A stretch of DNA of 64,000 nucleotides from Actinobaculum sp. oral taxon 183 str. F0552 (GCF_000466165.1 NZ_KE951472.1:18005-82004); one strand, 5' to 3'. Positions 1 to 8,540 are shown, counted from the first letter of the stretch. The notes: generated by a model from the sequence alone, not told the origin. Numbers and translations are program-made.

Positions 1-356
1 CCCTGGACGACGTCGACAGGCTTCTGGAGATCCAGCGGCTGTCGCAGCGGGAGGGGATCAATCTCGCGGGCATCGCCCAGATCATCGAGCTCCAAGACGA
101 GAACGCGAGGTTGCGCGAACAAGTGGACAGCCTGTCGAGGCAGCTCGCCGCCGCCAGGGAGGCAGCTGAGCGTCAGCGCCTGTTGGACGAGCGGGTCTTC
201 GCCGCCAGGGCTGACGGAACTGTCCTGGTTATGACGAGAGACGAACTGCGGTCTCGTCCGACGTCTGAAGAGACGGAGCTGGCGGACGAGGAAGCCGAGT
301 GGTTCGAGCGGCAGAGCGAGGCGAAATCGGCGATCGTCGTGTGGCGGCCGCGCTGA
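1..356 (+). CDS. hspR: HspR heat-shock repressor, C-terminal part (MerR family)
   Basis: The reading frame is open from base 3 and ends at a TGA at 354-356, so the 5' end lies outside the window. The first residues read LDDVDRLLEIQRLSQREGIN followed by LAGIAQIIELQDENARL, which is the end of a MerR-type DNA-binding domain plus the start of the dimerisation coiled coil typical of actinobacterial HspR. HspR binds HAIR operators and represses the dnaK-grpE-dnaJ-hspR operon, using DnaK as co-repressor. The rest of that operon should lie immediately to the left. The C-terminal half is charged (Glu/Arg rich) and variable, as is usual. The partial gene prevents a check of the winged-helix motif. Confidence 0.85.
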   Translation, partial: LDDVDRLLEIQRLSQREGINLAGIAQIIELQDENARLREQVDSLSRQLAAAREAAERQRLLDERVFAARADGTVLVMTRDELRSRPTSEETELADEEAEWFERQSEAKSAIVVWRPR

Positions 357-412
357 GCGGAAGTCGCCGTTCGACGACCGGCCGAAAGCGCCTCCGCCCC
401 CGGCCGTCCGCG

Positions 413-1609
413 TCATCTCTCCCAGTGGAAGGCCGTCTCACCGCCGCACATGACCGTGGACGAGCACTGTGGTTCGAGTGCGAGCCTGACGCGCAGGTCC
501 TGATCCGGAGCGTCGCCGCTCACCCTGTACTCGATCCACGCGTTTTCCTTGGCGATCACTTTCAGACGGCCCTTCGACAACCACGGATTGCGGCGTCGCA
601 GGCCGATGAGCCGCTGATAGATCCGATACATCCATTCGCCCGCGGGAGACAGCTCCGCCGGGGAAGCCGGCAACGGCGGGCGCAGCTCGTCGTCGGCGTG
701 CAGGCCTTCGAGTTTCCGGCCCTGGAAAGCCTGTTCGTCGCCGTAGTAGACGGAGGGCATGCCGGGCAGCGTGAAGAGGGCCGTGGCGGCCAGGACGGCG
801 CCGTCGTCGCCCACTTCGCTCGCGATCCGGGTGACGTCGTGATTCCCGATGAACGTCTGCGGCACGAAACCTCGGCACATCCCGGCGTGCCGGTCGAGCG
901 CCCAGGCGAGCTCCCAGAAATTGCGGTCCTTGATCGAACTCCACGTGCCCTTCCACAGCTCGTATTGAGTGACGGTGTCCAGGCCGCTGGCCTCGACGAA
1001 GCCGGAGTAGTCCCCGTGGATCATCTCGCCTAGGAAGAGGACTCCGGGGAATTCACGGCGCACCCGCCCGGTGACCTCCCGCCAGAATTCCGGAGGCACC
1101 TCGTAGGCGACGTCGAGCCGCCACCCTGCGATGCCTCTGCGCAACCAGTGGAGCATGACTTCGGCTACCAGGTCGGCCACCTCGGAGTTGGAGTGGTCGA
1201 GGGCCGTGAGGCCGCCGTGCCCTTCCCATGAGCGGATGGCGCCGTCCTCGCCGCGGCGGGAGAGCCTGGCGGCGTCGGGGTGACTCGCCGCCACGTGGTT
1301 GAAGACTCCGTCGAGCAGGATGTTCAGGCCGCGCGCGCGGCATTCGGCCACGAGACGGTCGAAATCGTCCGCGTCGCCCAGGCGGGGATCGATGGCGAAG
1401 TGATCGAGCGTGTCGTACCCGTGGGAGACGGAGTCGAAGATGGGGCCGAGTAGAAGCCCTGAGCACCCCAGTTCGATCGCGTAGTCGAGCCAGGCGTCCA
1501 ATCTTCTGAGACGGTGGCTGCTTTCGCTCCCGTTCCGCTCGTGGATCGGGGCGCCGAGGGCGCCGAGGGGGTAGACGTGCCACCAGATGGCGTCGTCGAG
1601 AAGAGACAC
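413..1609 (-). CDS. GH13 alpha-amylase family glycosidase
   Basis: A 398-residue (beta/alpha)8 enzyme acting on alpha-glucans or maltodextrins. All four GH13 regions are visible: DGVFNH (Asp100), GWRLDVAYE with the nucleophile Asp166, LGEMIHGD with acid/base Glu195, and FIGNHDVTR with His257/Asp258. There is no signal peptide, so it should be cytoplasmic. The length is short for the family: there is a compact catalytic domain, a small C-terminal beta domain and no CBM. The start is GTG at 1609, four bases after a perfect AGGAGG. It is divergently arranged with the TetR gene at 1679, and the operator between them overlaps this gene's -35 box, so repression by that TetR is likely. Exact specificity (cyclomaltodextrinase, neopullulanase or amylase) cannot be set from sequence. 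Confidence 0.88.
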   Translation of the reverse strand: MSLLDDAIWWHVYPLGALGAPIHERNGSESSHRLRRLDAWLDYAIELGCSGLLLGPIFDSVSHGYDTLDHFAIDPRLGDADDFDRLVAECRARGLNILLDGVFNHVAASHPDAARLSRRGEDGAIRSWEGHGGLTALDHSNSEVADLVAEVMLHWLRRGIAGWRLDVAYEVPPEFWREVTGRVRREFPGVLFLGEMIHGDYSGFVEASGLDTVTQYELWKGTWSSIKDRNFWELAWALDRHAGMCRGFVPQTFIGNHDVTRIASEVGDDGAVLAATALFTLPGMPSVYYGDEQAFQGRKLEGLHADDELRPPLPASPAELSPAGEWMYRIYQRLIGLRRRNPWLSKGRLKVIAKENAWIEYRVSGDAPDQDLRVRLALEPQCSSTVMCGGETAFHWER

Positions 1610-1618
1610 GGATCCTCC

Positions 1619-1661
1619 TATTGAGTCAGTATCAACAGCGCTATTGAGTTTAACTCAATAG
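1619..1661. promoter_or_regulatory. palindromic TetR operator and divergent promoters
   Basis: A 10-bp perfect inverted repeat, CTATTGAGTT-T-AACTCAATAG, lies at 1641-1661, and a further TATTGAGT half-site at 1619-1626. On the minus strand the repeat supplies TTGAGT as a -35 element, and TGATAC follows about 18 bases later as a -10 for the glycosidase. On the plus strand it abuts the -10 of the TetR gene. This is the usual geometry for an autoregulated TetR that also represses its divergent neighbour. Confidence 0.7.
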
Positions 1662-1678
1662 GGGTTAGGATGGGAAGT

Positions 1679-2302
1679 ATGAACCCTGAGAGTCGCCGCA
1701 AGCGCAAGCGGATTCCGCAGCGGCGCCGGATGAGCGCCGAGGATCGGCGCCAGGTGATTCTCGGGGCCGCGGGCGAGGAGTTCGCGCAAACGAACTACGC
1801 GAGTGCCACGATGGCCGGCATAGCCGAAAGGGCTCAGACCTCCCAGGCGCTGGTCTTCCACTACTTCGGTTCGAAGGCCGAACTGTACGCCGCCGTGGTA
1901 CGGGAGACCATCGGCGTCCTGGCCCGGGCCCAGCGCCGGGCGATCGCCGATCTCGGCCAGGTTGGCGCACGAGAGCGGGTGAAGGTGTCGCTTCTCGTCT
2001 ACCTCGATCACATTGCGGGGCACCCCGATGCATGGGCGGTGCCTCTGCGCGGGGGAGACGAGCCTCCCGAGGCTCTGGGCGTCCGGGAACGGGCCAGGAA
2101 AGCCTACGTTCGCGAACTCTCGGAGCTCCTGGGAATCGGCGAATGGAAGCGGCACGGATACGCTGTGCGGGGCTATTTCGGGTTCCTCGACGCGGCCTGT
2201 TTGGCGTGGGTGGAGGCCGGTTGTCCCGCCGACGACCGGCATCTCCTCATCGACGCCGCCCTCGGCGCTCTGGAGGGGGCTTTGGGCGATTGGGGCGGTT
2301 GA
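1679..2302 (+). CDS. TetR family transcriptional regulator (probable glycosidase repressor)
   Basis: The N-terminal helix-turn-helix is clear: RQVILGAAGEEF, ATMAGIAERAQTSQALVFHYF, then GSKAELY. It is followed by an all-helical ligand domain. An ATG at 1670 is also possible, but I prefer 1679, which gives 207 residues, because TAGGAT ends seven bases before it and neither start has a Shine-Dalgarno. A leaderless mRNA would fit. The divergent glycosidase and the palindrome directly upstream suggest autoregulation and control of glucan use. The inducer is unknown. The Lys/Arg-rich N-terminal extension (RRKRKRIPQRRR) is longer than in many TetR proteins. Confidence 0.82.
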   Translation: MNPESRRKRKRIPQRRRMSAEDRRQVILGAAGEEFAQTNYASATMAGIAERAQTSQALVFHYFGSKAELYAAVVRETIGVLARAQRRAIADLGQVGARERVKVSLLVYLDHIAGHPDAWAVPLRGGDEPPEALGVRERARKAYVRELSELLGIGEWKRHGYAVRGYFGFLDAACLAWVEAGCPADDRHLLIDAALGALEGALGDWGG

Positions 2303-2325
2303 CAGCTCCCGTGCCCCAGGCGATT

Positions 2326-2994
2326 CTAGGCTTCCAGATCCTCGACGGTCCGATCGATGACGCTCTGGATGAGATCCCCGTACATTCGAATCGCCTGAGC
2401 CGAGCTCAGGGAGGTGGCGGCCTTCAGCCGGAGTGCATACCGAGTCAGGACCATCCCGGAGACAATGGCCTGGACTTGGGCCAGAGCCTCTAGTTTGGCA
2501 GCCGTACGTCCGGGGAAGAAGAGGTCGAAAGCGCGCCCCATCTGCCGTTCGACGACGCTTCCGTAGAGCTGGATGGTACCAGGGGCGTCGAGGAACGAGT
2601 TGAGGATGCCCTCGCCGGTGGAGGATTCCCAGATTCTGACGATGAGGGACGCGAGCCGCCGTCCGAGGGCCGAAGTGCCCAGCTCCGTGGCGTGCTTGAA
2701 GACCTTGTCCGGGTCGATGCCGATCTCCATGGACGCGAAAAAGAGGTTTTCCTTCGATGAGAAGTAGTGGTGGACGAGGGCCGGATCGACTTCAGCCTCC
2801 CGGGCTACCGCACGTAGGGAGGTTCTGTGGAAGCCGTCGCGCAGAAAGAGGCGCGAAGCCACATGCGCGATGTGGCTTCGCGTATCGGGGTTCCCCGGGC
2901 GGCGCCCCCTGTGAGGGCGATTGCGCGTGGGAGATTCGACGTTGCGCGGCGTTCCGCCATCGGAGGCGGGGTCGTCCGCCGGGAGGGCGGTCAC
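2326..2994 (-). CDS. TetR family regulator of the adjacent ABC exporter
   Basis: A 222-residue TetR-type protein with HTH segment ASRLFLRDGFHRTSLRAVAR and EVDPALVHHYFSSKENLF, plus a C-terminal TetR_C domain. The same frame stays open far upstream, across the permease gene. The real start is GTG at 2994, because AGGAGG sits five bases before it and the start overlaps the permease stop (GTGA). It is the last gene of the operon ATPase-permease-regulator, a common arrangement for a self-controlled efflux pump. The substrate or inducer is not predictable. Confidence 0.85.
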   Translation of the reverse strand: MTALPADDPASDGGTPRNVESPTRNRPHRGRRPGNPDTRSHIAHVASRLFLRDGFHRTSLRAVAREAEVDPALVHHYFSSKENLFFASMEIGIDPDKVFKHATELGTSALGRRLASLIVRIWESSTGEGILNSFLDAPGTIQLYGSVVERQMGRAFDLFFPGRTAAKLEALAQVQAIVSGMVLTRYALRLKAATSLSSAQAIRMYGDLIQSVIDRTVEDLEA

Positions 2995-3725
2995 GGCGTC
3001 CTCCTGCGGAGAGTGCGTGACGCCAATGCCAGAGCCAGTGCGGTGCATCCCACGACGATCCCCAAGCTCGACCAATAGTGCGAGGTCAGATTCGAGTGCT
3101 GAGCGACTTCTTCCAAGGCGTCCACAGACCACGACAGAGGCATCGCATTCGACAGCTGGTGAAGCCACTCGGCCATCTCGTCCCGCTCGCCCAGGAGCCC
3201 GCACAGCAGAACCTGCGGCACGATGATCGCGGGGGTCAGCTGCACCGCCTGGAACTCGTTGCGGGAGACGGCCGAGGCCAGGAGCCCCAGCGCGATCCCC
3301 AGGACGGCGGTGATGAAGGAGACCAGCAGGACGGCGAAGATGCTTCCCGTCAGGCGCATGTCCAGCGCCCAGTAGCAGAAGAGCGTGGTGAACGCCGACT
3401 GCACGAGGGCGAAGACGCCGTAGGCCAGGGTGTAGCCCAGGATGATGTCGGCCCTGTGTATCGGGGAGGCCATGAGGCTTTCCAGCGTTCCCGAAGTGCG
3501 TTCGCGCACAGTTGCCACCGCAGTCAGGAGGAACATGATAAACAGCGGGAAGACGGCAAGGATGGACAGTTCGATATGGGAGACCAGCGGCTCGGCTCCG
3601 GCGAAGATCTCGTGGAGGAGCGTGACGAGCACGATGGGGACCAAGGTGACGAGGGCGACGGAGCGCGGATCGTGCCGGAGTTGGCGTAGAACTCGACCCG
3701 CGATGGCGAATGTCAGCCGGCTCAT
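2991..3725 (-). CDS. ABC-2 type exporter permease
   Basis: A 244-residue membrane protein with about six hydrophobic segments, starting with SVALVTLVPIVLVTLLHEIF and ending near VVGCTALALALASRTL. The cytoplasmic motif RERTSGTLESLMASP is typical of ABC-2 permeases (the ABC2_membrane signature). The gene overlaps the upstream ATPase by four bases (ATGA) and the downstream TetR by four bases, so the three are translationally coupled. The pair probably makes a half-transporter dimer exporting a drug-like or lipid substrate; the substrate is unknown. Confidence 0.85.
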   Translation of the reverse strand: MSRLTFAIAGRVLRQLRHDPRSVALVTLVPIVLVTLLHEIFAGAEPLVSHIELSILAVFPLFIMFLLTAVATVRERTSGTLESLMASPIHRADIILGYTLAYGVFALVQSAFTTLFCYWALDMRLTGSIFAVLLVSFITAVLGIALGLLASAVSRNEFQAVQLTPAIIVPQVLLCGLLGERDEMAEWLHQLSNAMPLSWSVDALEEVAQHSNLTSHYWSSLGIVVGCTALALALASRTLRRRTP

Positions 3726-4438
3726 GCTGCATGCTCCTTGATGAGATTGAGGAAGGCGGTGTCGAGGTCCTCGACTCCCGTGCGCTTGCGGATATCGTCG
3801 GGGCTGCCTGTGGCGAGTATCTCACCGTGGCGGATGAGCAGCAGTTTGTCGCAGCGGGCGGCCTCGTCCATGACGTGGGAGGAGACGAGGATCGTTGTGC
3901 CCGCTGCCGCTCGCTCTCGCAGAAAGTCCCAGATCTCCTCCCGCAGCACCGGGTCGAGCCCGACGGTGGGCTCGTCCAGGAGAAGCACGGGAGGATTGCC
4001 GACGAGTGCGCAGGCGAGGGCGACGCGAGAGGTCTGCCCGCCGGAGAGCCGTCCCGCCGGCTGGCCGGCCAGTGAGGCGAGATGAAGGTGCTCGATGACG
4101 GACTCGGCCTCGCCGCGCTCGGCCCCCGAGATGCGCGCCCAGTATGCGACGTTCTCGCGCACTGACAGGTCGGTGTATACCGAGGATGCCTGCGTCATGT
4201 ATCCCAGACATCGTGCTGCGGCTCGGGTCCCGGCGGGATACCCGAGTATCTTCACAGTTCCCGAGTCGATGCGCTGAACTCCGGCGATCGAGCGGATGAG
4301 TGTGGACTTCCCCGAACCCGACGGGCCGAGAAGGCCCGTGACGGTTCCGGAGTCCAGCTGCGTGGACAGGCCCGGAAGCACGAGACGCCCTCCCCGGCTC
4401 ACCCGCAAGTCGCGAACCTGGACTGGTGCTGTGTTCAT
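3722..4438 (-). CDS. ABC exporter ATP-binding protein
   Basis: A 238-residue ABC ATPase. Walker A is GPSGSGKST, the signature is RLSGGQTSRVALA, Walker B is VLLLDEPTVGLDP, and the H-loop is LVSSH. The -GL-DP- D-loop and the multidrug-exporter pattern place it with the ABC-2/DrrA-type ATPases. It is the first gene of a three-gene operon with the permease and a TetR. There is no Shine-Dalgarno; TAGTCT at 4445-4450 ends six bases before the ATG, so a leaderless transcript is likely. Confidence 0.9.
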   Translation of the reverse strand: MNTAPVQVRDLRVSRGGRLVLPGLSTQLDSGTVTGLLGPSGSGKSTLIRSIAGVQRIDSGTVKILGYPAGTRAAARCLGYMTQASSVYTDLSVRENVAYWARISGAERGEAESVIEHLHLASLAGQPAGRLSGGQTSRVALACALVGNPPVLLLDEPTVGLDPVLREEIWDFLRERAAAGTTILVSSHVMDEAARCDKLLLIRHGEILATGSPDDIRKRTGVEDLDTAFLNLIKEHAA

Positions 4439-4444
4439 GGCTTC

Positions 4445-4450
4445 AGACTA
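4445..4450 (-). promoter_or_regulatory. -10 box of the ABC exporter operon (leaderless)
   Basis: Read on the minus strand this is TAGTCT, followed by six bases and then the ATG of the ATPase gene, with no purine-rich ribosome site. It matches the TANNNT-N6-start pattern seen at many genes in this window. Confidence 0.5.
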
Positions 4451-4528
4451 GGTGCGTTCGCGGCTGCGGACAAGGAATGGTGAATTAATGCAAAGGCTTC
4501 ACCATCGCTATTTCATGGGGAAAACGGG

Positions 4529-4684
4529 ATGAACGGAGACGGCGTTCACCACAGTGATGAATTACCGGAGATGCCGTCGGCACCGATAGGCGGCGAGTAT
4601 GGGGGATACTACCCATATGCGGACGATGAATTCCTTCCTTTAGGGGATGTAACCTCGTCTCATGGCGGAAAGGTGTTCCTCTGA
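4529..4684 (+). CDS. possible small protein, 51 residues
   Basis: ATG at 4529 opens a frame ending at TGA 4682-4684. The product starts MNGDGVHHSDELPEMPSAPI, continues with a Gly/Tyr-rich stretch (GGEYGGYYPY), an acidic patch (ADDEF) and a short hydrophobic end. A weak GGGG lies about eight bases upstream. There are no homologues I recognise, and codon use is less G/C at third positions than in neighbours. It may be a genuine small secreted or membrane-linked peptide, a fragment of a decayed gene, or chance. Confidence 0.22.
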   Translation: MNGDGVHHSDELPEMPSAPIGGEYGGYYPYADDEFLPLGDVTSSHGGKVFL

Positions 4685-4845
4685 CGTCAAGCGCGGTTGC
4701 GGCAAGGATTGCCGTCGACTTCGGGGAGCATCTGTCTGCACGGCTACCCGCGGGAGCGTGAACCGTTGGGCGTGTTTCCGCTTGCCGGTGCCTGTCGCCA
4801 ATGCGTGAATGGCACACCCCCCGAGGCACCGGCTTCGAAGAATAA

Positions 4846-4880
4846 GGAATCGGTGCGAACCCCCCGTTCGCACCGATTCC
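4846..4880. terminator. strong inverted repeat, 15-bp stem
   Basis: The arms GGAATCGGTGCGAAC (4846-4860) and its exact complement (4866-4880) are separated by five C residues. Read on the minus strand it is followed by TTATTCTT, so it could act as a terminator of a minus-strand transcript. No minus-strand gene is visible directly upstream, which leaves open a small RNA or a decayed gene. Confidence 0.5.
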
Positions 4881-5474
4881 CTTCGCGCGGTAAACGCGCG
4901 ATCCCAATCTCTGTCTTCTCGATTGCGCATGTGTTGAGGTTGGGTTGAGGTGAGCGTGTGGGTTCCGGATTCAGAACCTTTCGCTGCTCTAGGAATAACC
5001 TTAGGGCTGGAAGGTTTCGAGCGCACTCCCCCTGCGGGATGATTTCCCGAGCTTGTGCAGGATTCTGTGGGCTACCCTTGACTTGGCCTGGAGATAGACC
5101 CGCCTTGGCCCGCAGTCAGAGCCGCCCCGCGTACCGCGCTCAGTTGGGCGCGGGCGGCTACGCTGATCTCAGGCAGGCCGTGAATCGGTATTCGGTTCGG
5201 GGCTGCGTGAGCGAGGGCGGCTATCGGCTTCTTCCCCGCGCTACCGGACTGGGCGCGTTCCAAAAGAACCAAGGTCGTGCTTCCGCAACGGCCCGCCAGC
5301 GCCTAACATGGGTAGTGCCATTTTGATGCGCCGGTCATCGCCGCAACGCTCACCCAGCTGCCGGAACGATGTTCCCTTCGCTGCCGAAACGAGAGCGTTT
5401 CCGGCGCTCGGAACGACGATTGCCCGGCGCAGGCCTGAAATGCTGCCGAAAGGGCAGCAGGAAGAGGAATGAAC

Positions 5475-7058
5475 ATGAATATCGCAAGGAAAAGGGGGCG
5501 TGGGCTGTCGCTGGTCGCCGGCGTCGCCATGCTCGCCTCACCGGCCATCGCCGTCTCGGCCTCGGCCACCACGTCGGGAGACGACATCGTCATCAACGAG
5601 GTCTACGCACACGGCGGCGAACGGGGCGCCGCCTACTCCTCTCAGTTCGTCGAACTGTACAACCCGACGGCACATCCTATTTCGCTCAATGGGATGGTCC
5701 TCGGCGTCAACGTCCCCGATCACAAGGAGCTCAAGGGCCTGACGAAGCTCACGGGGACGATCGCGCCGAAGGGCCATTACCTCATCAAGGGCGTGAGCAA
5801 CGGAGAGGACGGCAAACCGCTGCCCGCCGTCGACGCCCAGACCCCTCTGGGCATTCCCGCAAACGGCGCAGTGGTTCTGGCTCGGGGCGAGGAGGGCGTC
5901 GCCGCGGCCAACGGGAAGTCCGACTTGGCCGGAACCCCGGGTGTGATCGACGCCGTGGGATGGAGTCACGGCGACAGGAAGGAGACCGAGGCCATCGACA
6001 AGTGCGTGGAGAAGCGGTGCGTCACCGAGAGCTTGGCGTACAGCCGCGTCGACGGCCGTGACACGGACAACAACAAAGCCGACTTCACGGTCGCCGCGCC
6101 GACGCCGGTCAACTCCTCCGGCGAAGGCGCTGCGCAGCCCGAACCTTCGCCGTCGACGAGCCCTCAGCCGTCAGCACAACCTTCGCCGTCGACGAGCCCG
6201 ACCACCCCGGGCTCCACAGCCTCGCCTTCCGCGACGTCCGGGGCTTCGACGTCCCCCGGCGGCGCGACCTCCGAGCCGGCCCAACCGAGCACCGATCCGA
6301 CGGGCACGCTCGGAGCCGGAGGCGTGCAACAGGATCCGGAGGGCAGGCCGTATACCGATCCCTGCCAGAAAGCGGGCACGTGCAACGTCTTCTTCATCAA
6401 CAGCCTTACCAAGTACTACAGAGAATACGGGATGATCACGGTCAAGGGCGACGTCGTCGCAGGCAACTTCTTCGGCACCGGCTATGACACCGTGGCCGTG
6501 CGCCAGGGTGAGAAGTTCACCCTTTACGAGTCGAGGAGGTCGGATTCGAAGACGAAGACCTTCACCTTCACGGGCGGCGGCACCGGCCAGGTGCTCGCCG
6601 GAGACTTCAACGGCGACGGCAAGGACGACCTCGCCGTCAAGAACGGGAACGTCTTCTCCATCAAGTACGATCTGACGACCTCCGGTCCCGCCGACGCGAC
6701 GGTCACCTACGGGCGGCCCGACGACGTCGGCCTCGCTGGCGACTGGGACGGCGACGGCAAGGACACGCTGGGCGTACGCCGCGGGAACATGAACTACCTG
6801 CGCAACAGCCTCTCCGGAGGCAAGGCCGACGTTGCTTACGCCTACGGGCGCGCCACCGATACCGCCGTCGCCGGCGACTGGGACGCCGACGGCAAAGACT
6901 CCGTGTGGGTCCGCCGCGGCAACGTCCTATACGTGCGCGACGTGCTCCAAGGCGGCGACGCCGACCTGACGCTCGCCTACGGGCGCGCTACCGACAAACT
7001 GATCGTGGGCGACTGGGAGAAGGACAAAACCGACACCATCGGGCTGGTCAGGCAGTGA
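5475..7058 (+). CDS. exported lamin-tail domain protein with C-terminal FG-GAP-like repeats
   Basis: A 527-residue secreted protein. The signal peptide is ARKRGRGLSLVAGVAMLASP followed by an AVSASA cleavage region. Residues about 35-190 form a lamin-tail-like domain (DIVINEVYAHGG, FVELYNPT, ISLNGMVLG). A Pro/Ser/Thr linker (about 220-285) follows. The C-terminal 200 residues contain repeats built on DFNGDGKDDLAV, DWDGDGKDTLGV and DWDADGKDSVWV, Asp-rich Ca2+-binding-like loops. Repeats of this type occur on many actinobacterial extracellular enzymes and may bind the cell wall. No sortase motif is present. ATG 5469 is also possible, but GAGGA is better spaced to 5475. Lamin-tail domains in bacteria often accompany nucleases; no nuclease domain is visible here. 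Confidence 0.75.
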   Translation: MNIARKRGRGLSLVAGVAMLASPAIAVSASATTSGDDIVINEVYAHGGERGAAYSSQFVELYNPTAHPISLNGMVLGVNVPDHKELKGLTKLTGTIAPKGHYLIKGVSNGEDGKPLPAVDAQTPLGIPANGAVVLARGEEGVAAANGKSDLAGTPGVIDAVGWSHGDRKETEAIDKCVEKRCVTESLAYSRVDGRDTDNNKADFTVAAPTPVNSSGEGAAQPEPSPSTSPQPSAQPSPSTSPTTPGSTASPSATSGASTSPGGATSEPAQPSTDPTGTLGAGGVQQDPEGRPYTDPCQKAGTCNVFFINSLTKYYREYGMITVKGDVVAGNFFGTGYDTVAVRQGEKFTLYESRRSDSKTKTFTFTGGGTGQVLAGDFNGDGKDDLAVKNGNVFSIKYDLTTSGPADATVTYGRPDDVGLAGDWDGDGKDTLGVRRGNMNYLRNSLSGGKADVAYAYGRATDTAVAGDWDADGKDSVWVRRGNVLYVRDVLQGGDADLTLAYGRATDKLIVGDWEKDKTDTIGLVRQ

Positions 7059-7217
7059 AGACCAGGGGGCGGTCGTACCATTGACCTTGCCGATTGTGCG
7101 AGGCGCTGCGCGCCGTATCGCATTCTCGGGTCATGGAACGTACCGCCCCCGGGGCCGGATCGGGCGCACCCTTCGGTGCCGGGGAACACCCGCCCCTCGG
7201 GGCCCAAAGGAGGACCA

Positions 7218-8540
7218 TTGCCGAACCATCCGGTGAACTCGGAGCTTCTCGCCTCGTTCGCCTCGGATTTCCGGGACGATCGCACTGCACGCATCGTCCA
7301 GAACGCCGTCGCCGAGACCGCGATTTCTAAGGTGGCGATCAACCGCGACGTCGTCAACTCGATCGACCCGTCGATGTCCGTGCGAGTCGACAAATGGCCG
7401 ATCACCAACCAGAAGCGCTCCGGCCGCTGCTGGCTGTTCGCGGGACTGAACTCGCTCAAGCCGGCCGTCTACAAGCAGACCAAACTCGAGAGCTTCGAAT
7501 TCTCGCAGAACTACCAGCATTTCTGGGACAAGCTCGAGAAAGCCAACTACTTCCTCACGTCGATGATCGACTTGGCGGACCGCCCACTCGACGACCGGAC
7601 CGTCCACTACCTCCTCCACTATCCCATCGACGACGGCGGTCAGTGGAACATGTTCGCCGCGCTCGTCGAGAAGTACGGGGTCGTTCCGAAGTATGCGATG
7701 CCGGAGACCGAATCGTCCTCGAACACCGCGGAGATGAACCACACGCTTGAGATGCTGCTGCGCCGGGGAGCACGCGACGTCCGCGCGGCGGTGTCGGCAG
7801 GCGGGGACGCGCAGGCCGTCCGCGTGTCGGTGCTGCGGCAGGTCTACCGGGTCTTGGCGATCCACTTGGGCACGCCGCCCGAACGGTTCATCTGGCAGTG
7901 GCACGAGAAGGACGGTGACTTCCACCGCGAGGGCGAGTTCACGCCGCGCGAGTTCGCCGAACGCTATCTGCCCGATCTCGACCAGTACGTGTGCCTGGTC
8001 AACGATCCCCGTGAGACCTCGCCGTTCTACCGTTCCTTCACCGTCGACCGGCTCGGCAATGTGGTGGGGGCCAAGCCGGTCACCTATGTCAACGTGCCGA
8101 TCGAGGTGATCCGCACGGCCGCCGTCGCCACCCTCGAAGCGGGCGATCCCGTGTGGATGGGGTGCGACACCGGCAAGCAGGCGGATCGCAATCGCGGATA
8201 CTGGGACGGCAACCTCTACGAGTACGAAGTCACCTACGGCATCGATCTGGCGATGACGAAGGCTGAGGAGCTCGAATACGGCGAGGCCATGATGACCCAC
8301 GCGATGGTCTTCACCGGCGTCGACCTGGTGGACGGCGAGCCCCGCCGGTGGCGCGTCGAGAACTCGTGGGGCGACGAAATCGCCGACAAGGGCTTCAACA
8401 CGATGAACGACTCCTGGTTCGACCAACACGTCTTCGAGGTCGCGATCCGCAAAGACCGCCTGCCCGCCGACGTCCTGGCCGTTCTGGACACCGAGCCGAT
8501 CGTCCTGCCCGCCTGGGACCCCATGGGCTCACTCGCATGA
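7218..8540 (+). CDS. pepC: C1 family aminopeptidase C / bleomycin hydrolase
   Basis: A 440-residue papain-fold cytosolic aminopeptidase that trims peptides from the N-terminus. The catalytic Cys71 is in NQKRSGRCWLFAGLN, the His near 361 in MMTHAMVFTGVD, and the Asn near 382 in RVENSWG, all in family order. The start is taken as TTG at 7218 because AAAGGAGG lies four bases upstream; an in-frame ATG at 7176 has no ribosome site and would add 14 residues. The gene stands alone between an exported protein and YbaK. Homologues form hexameric barrels with inward-facing active sites. The length is as expected. Confidence 0.92.
   Translation: MPNHPVNSELLASFASDFRDDRTARIVQNAVAETAISKVAINRDVVNSIDPSMSVRVDKWPITNQKRSGRCWLFAGLNSLKPAVYKQTKLESFEFSQNYQHFWDKLEKANYFLTSMIDLADRPLDDRTVHYLLHYPIDDGGQWNMFAALVEKYGVVPKYAMPETESSSNTAEMNHTLEMLLRRGARDVRAAVSAGGDAQAVRVSVLRQVYRVLAIHLGTPPERFIWQWHEKDGDFHREGEFTPREFAERYLPDLDQYVCLVNDPRETSPFYRSFTVDRLGNVVGAKPVTYVNVPIEVIRTAAVATLEAGDPVWMGCDTGKQADRNRGYWDGNLYEYEVTYGIDLAMTKAEELEYGEAMMTHAMVFTGVDLVDGEPRRWRVENSWGDEIADKGFNTMNDSWFDQHVFEVAIRKDRLPADVLAVLDTEPIVLPAWDPMGSLA

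Larger units (their letters stand above)
4439..5474. other. intergenic kilobase with little recognisable content
   Basis: Between the ABC operon and the lamin-tail protein I see only one possible 51-codon ORF (4529-4684) and one strong hairpin (4846-4880). Longer open frames on both strands (for example 4958-5326) have atypical composition for this genome, no ribosome site and no family resemblance. The stretch may be a degraded gene remnant or a long regulatory leader. Confidence 0.5.

Noticed and set aside
2326..3825. A 499-codon minus-strand frame suggesting a fusion of a regulator with another protein
   Set aside because: The upstream half runs over the ABC permease in another frame. A ribosome site with GTG at 2994 and the 4-base coupling to the permease stop mark the true start of the TetR.
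4529..4684. A lasso- or RiPP-type precursor reading of the 51-residue ORF
   Set aside because: No biosynthesis genes nearby, and the candidate core has no correctly placed Asp/Glu. Kept only as a low-confidence small ORF.
4958..5326. A 122-codon plus-strand frame in the empty kilobase
   Set aside because: Composition unlike real genes of this genome, no ribosome site, no family resemblance.
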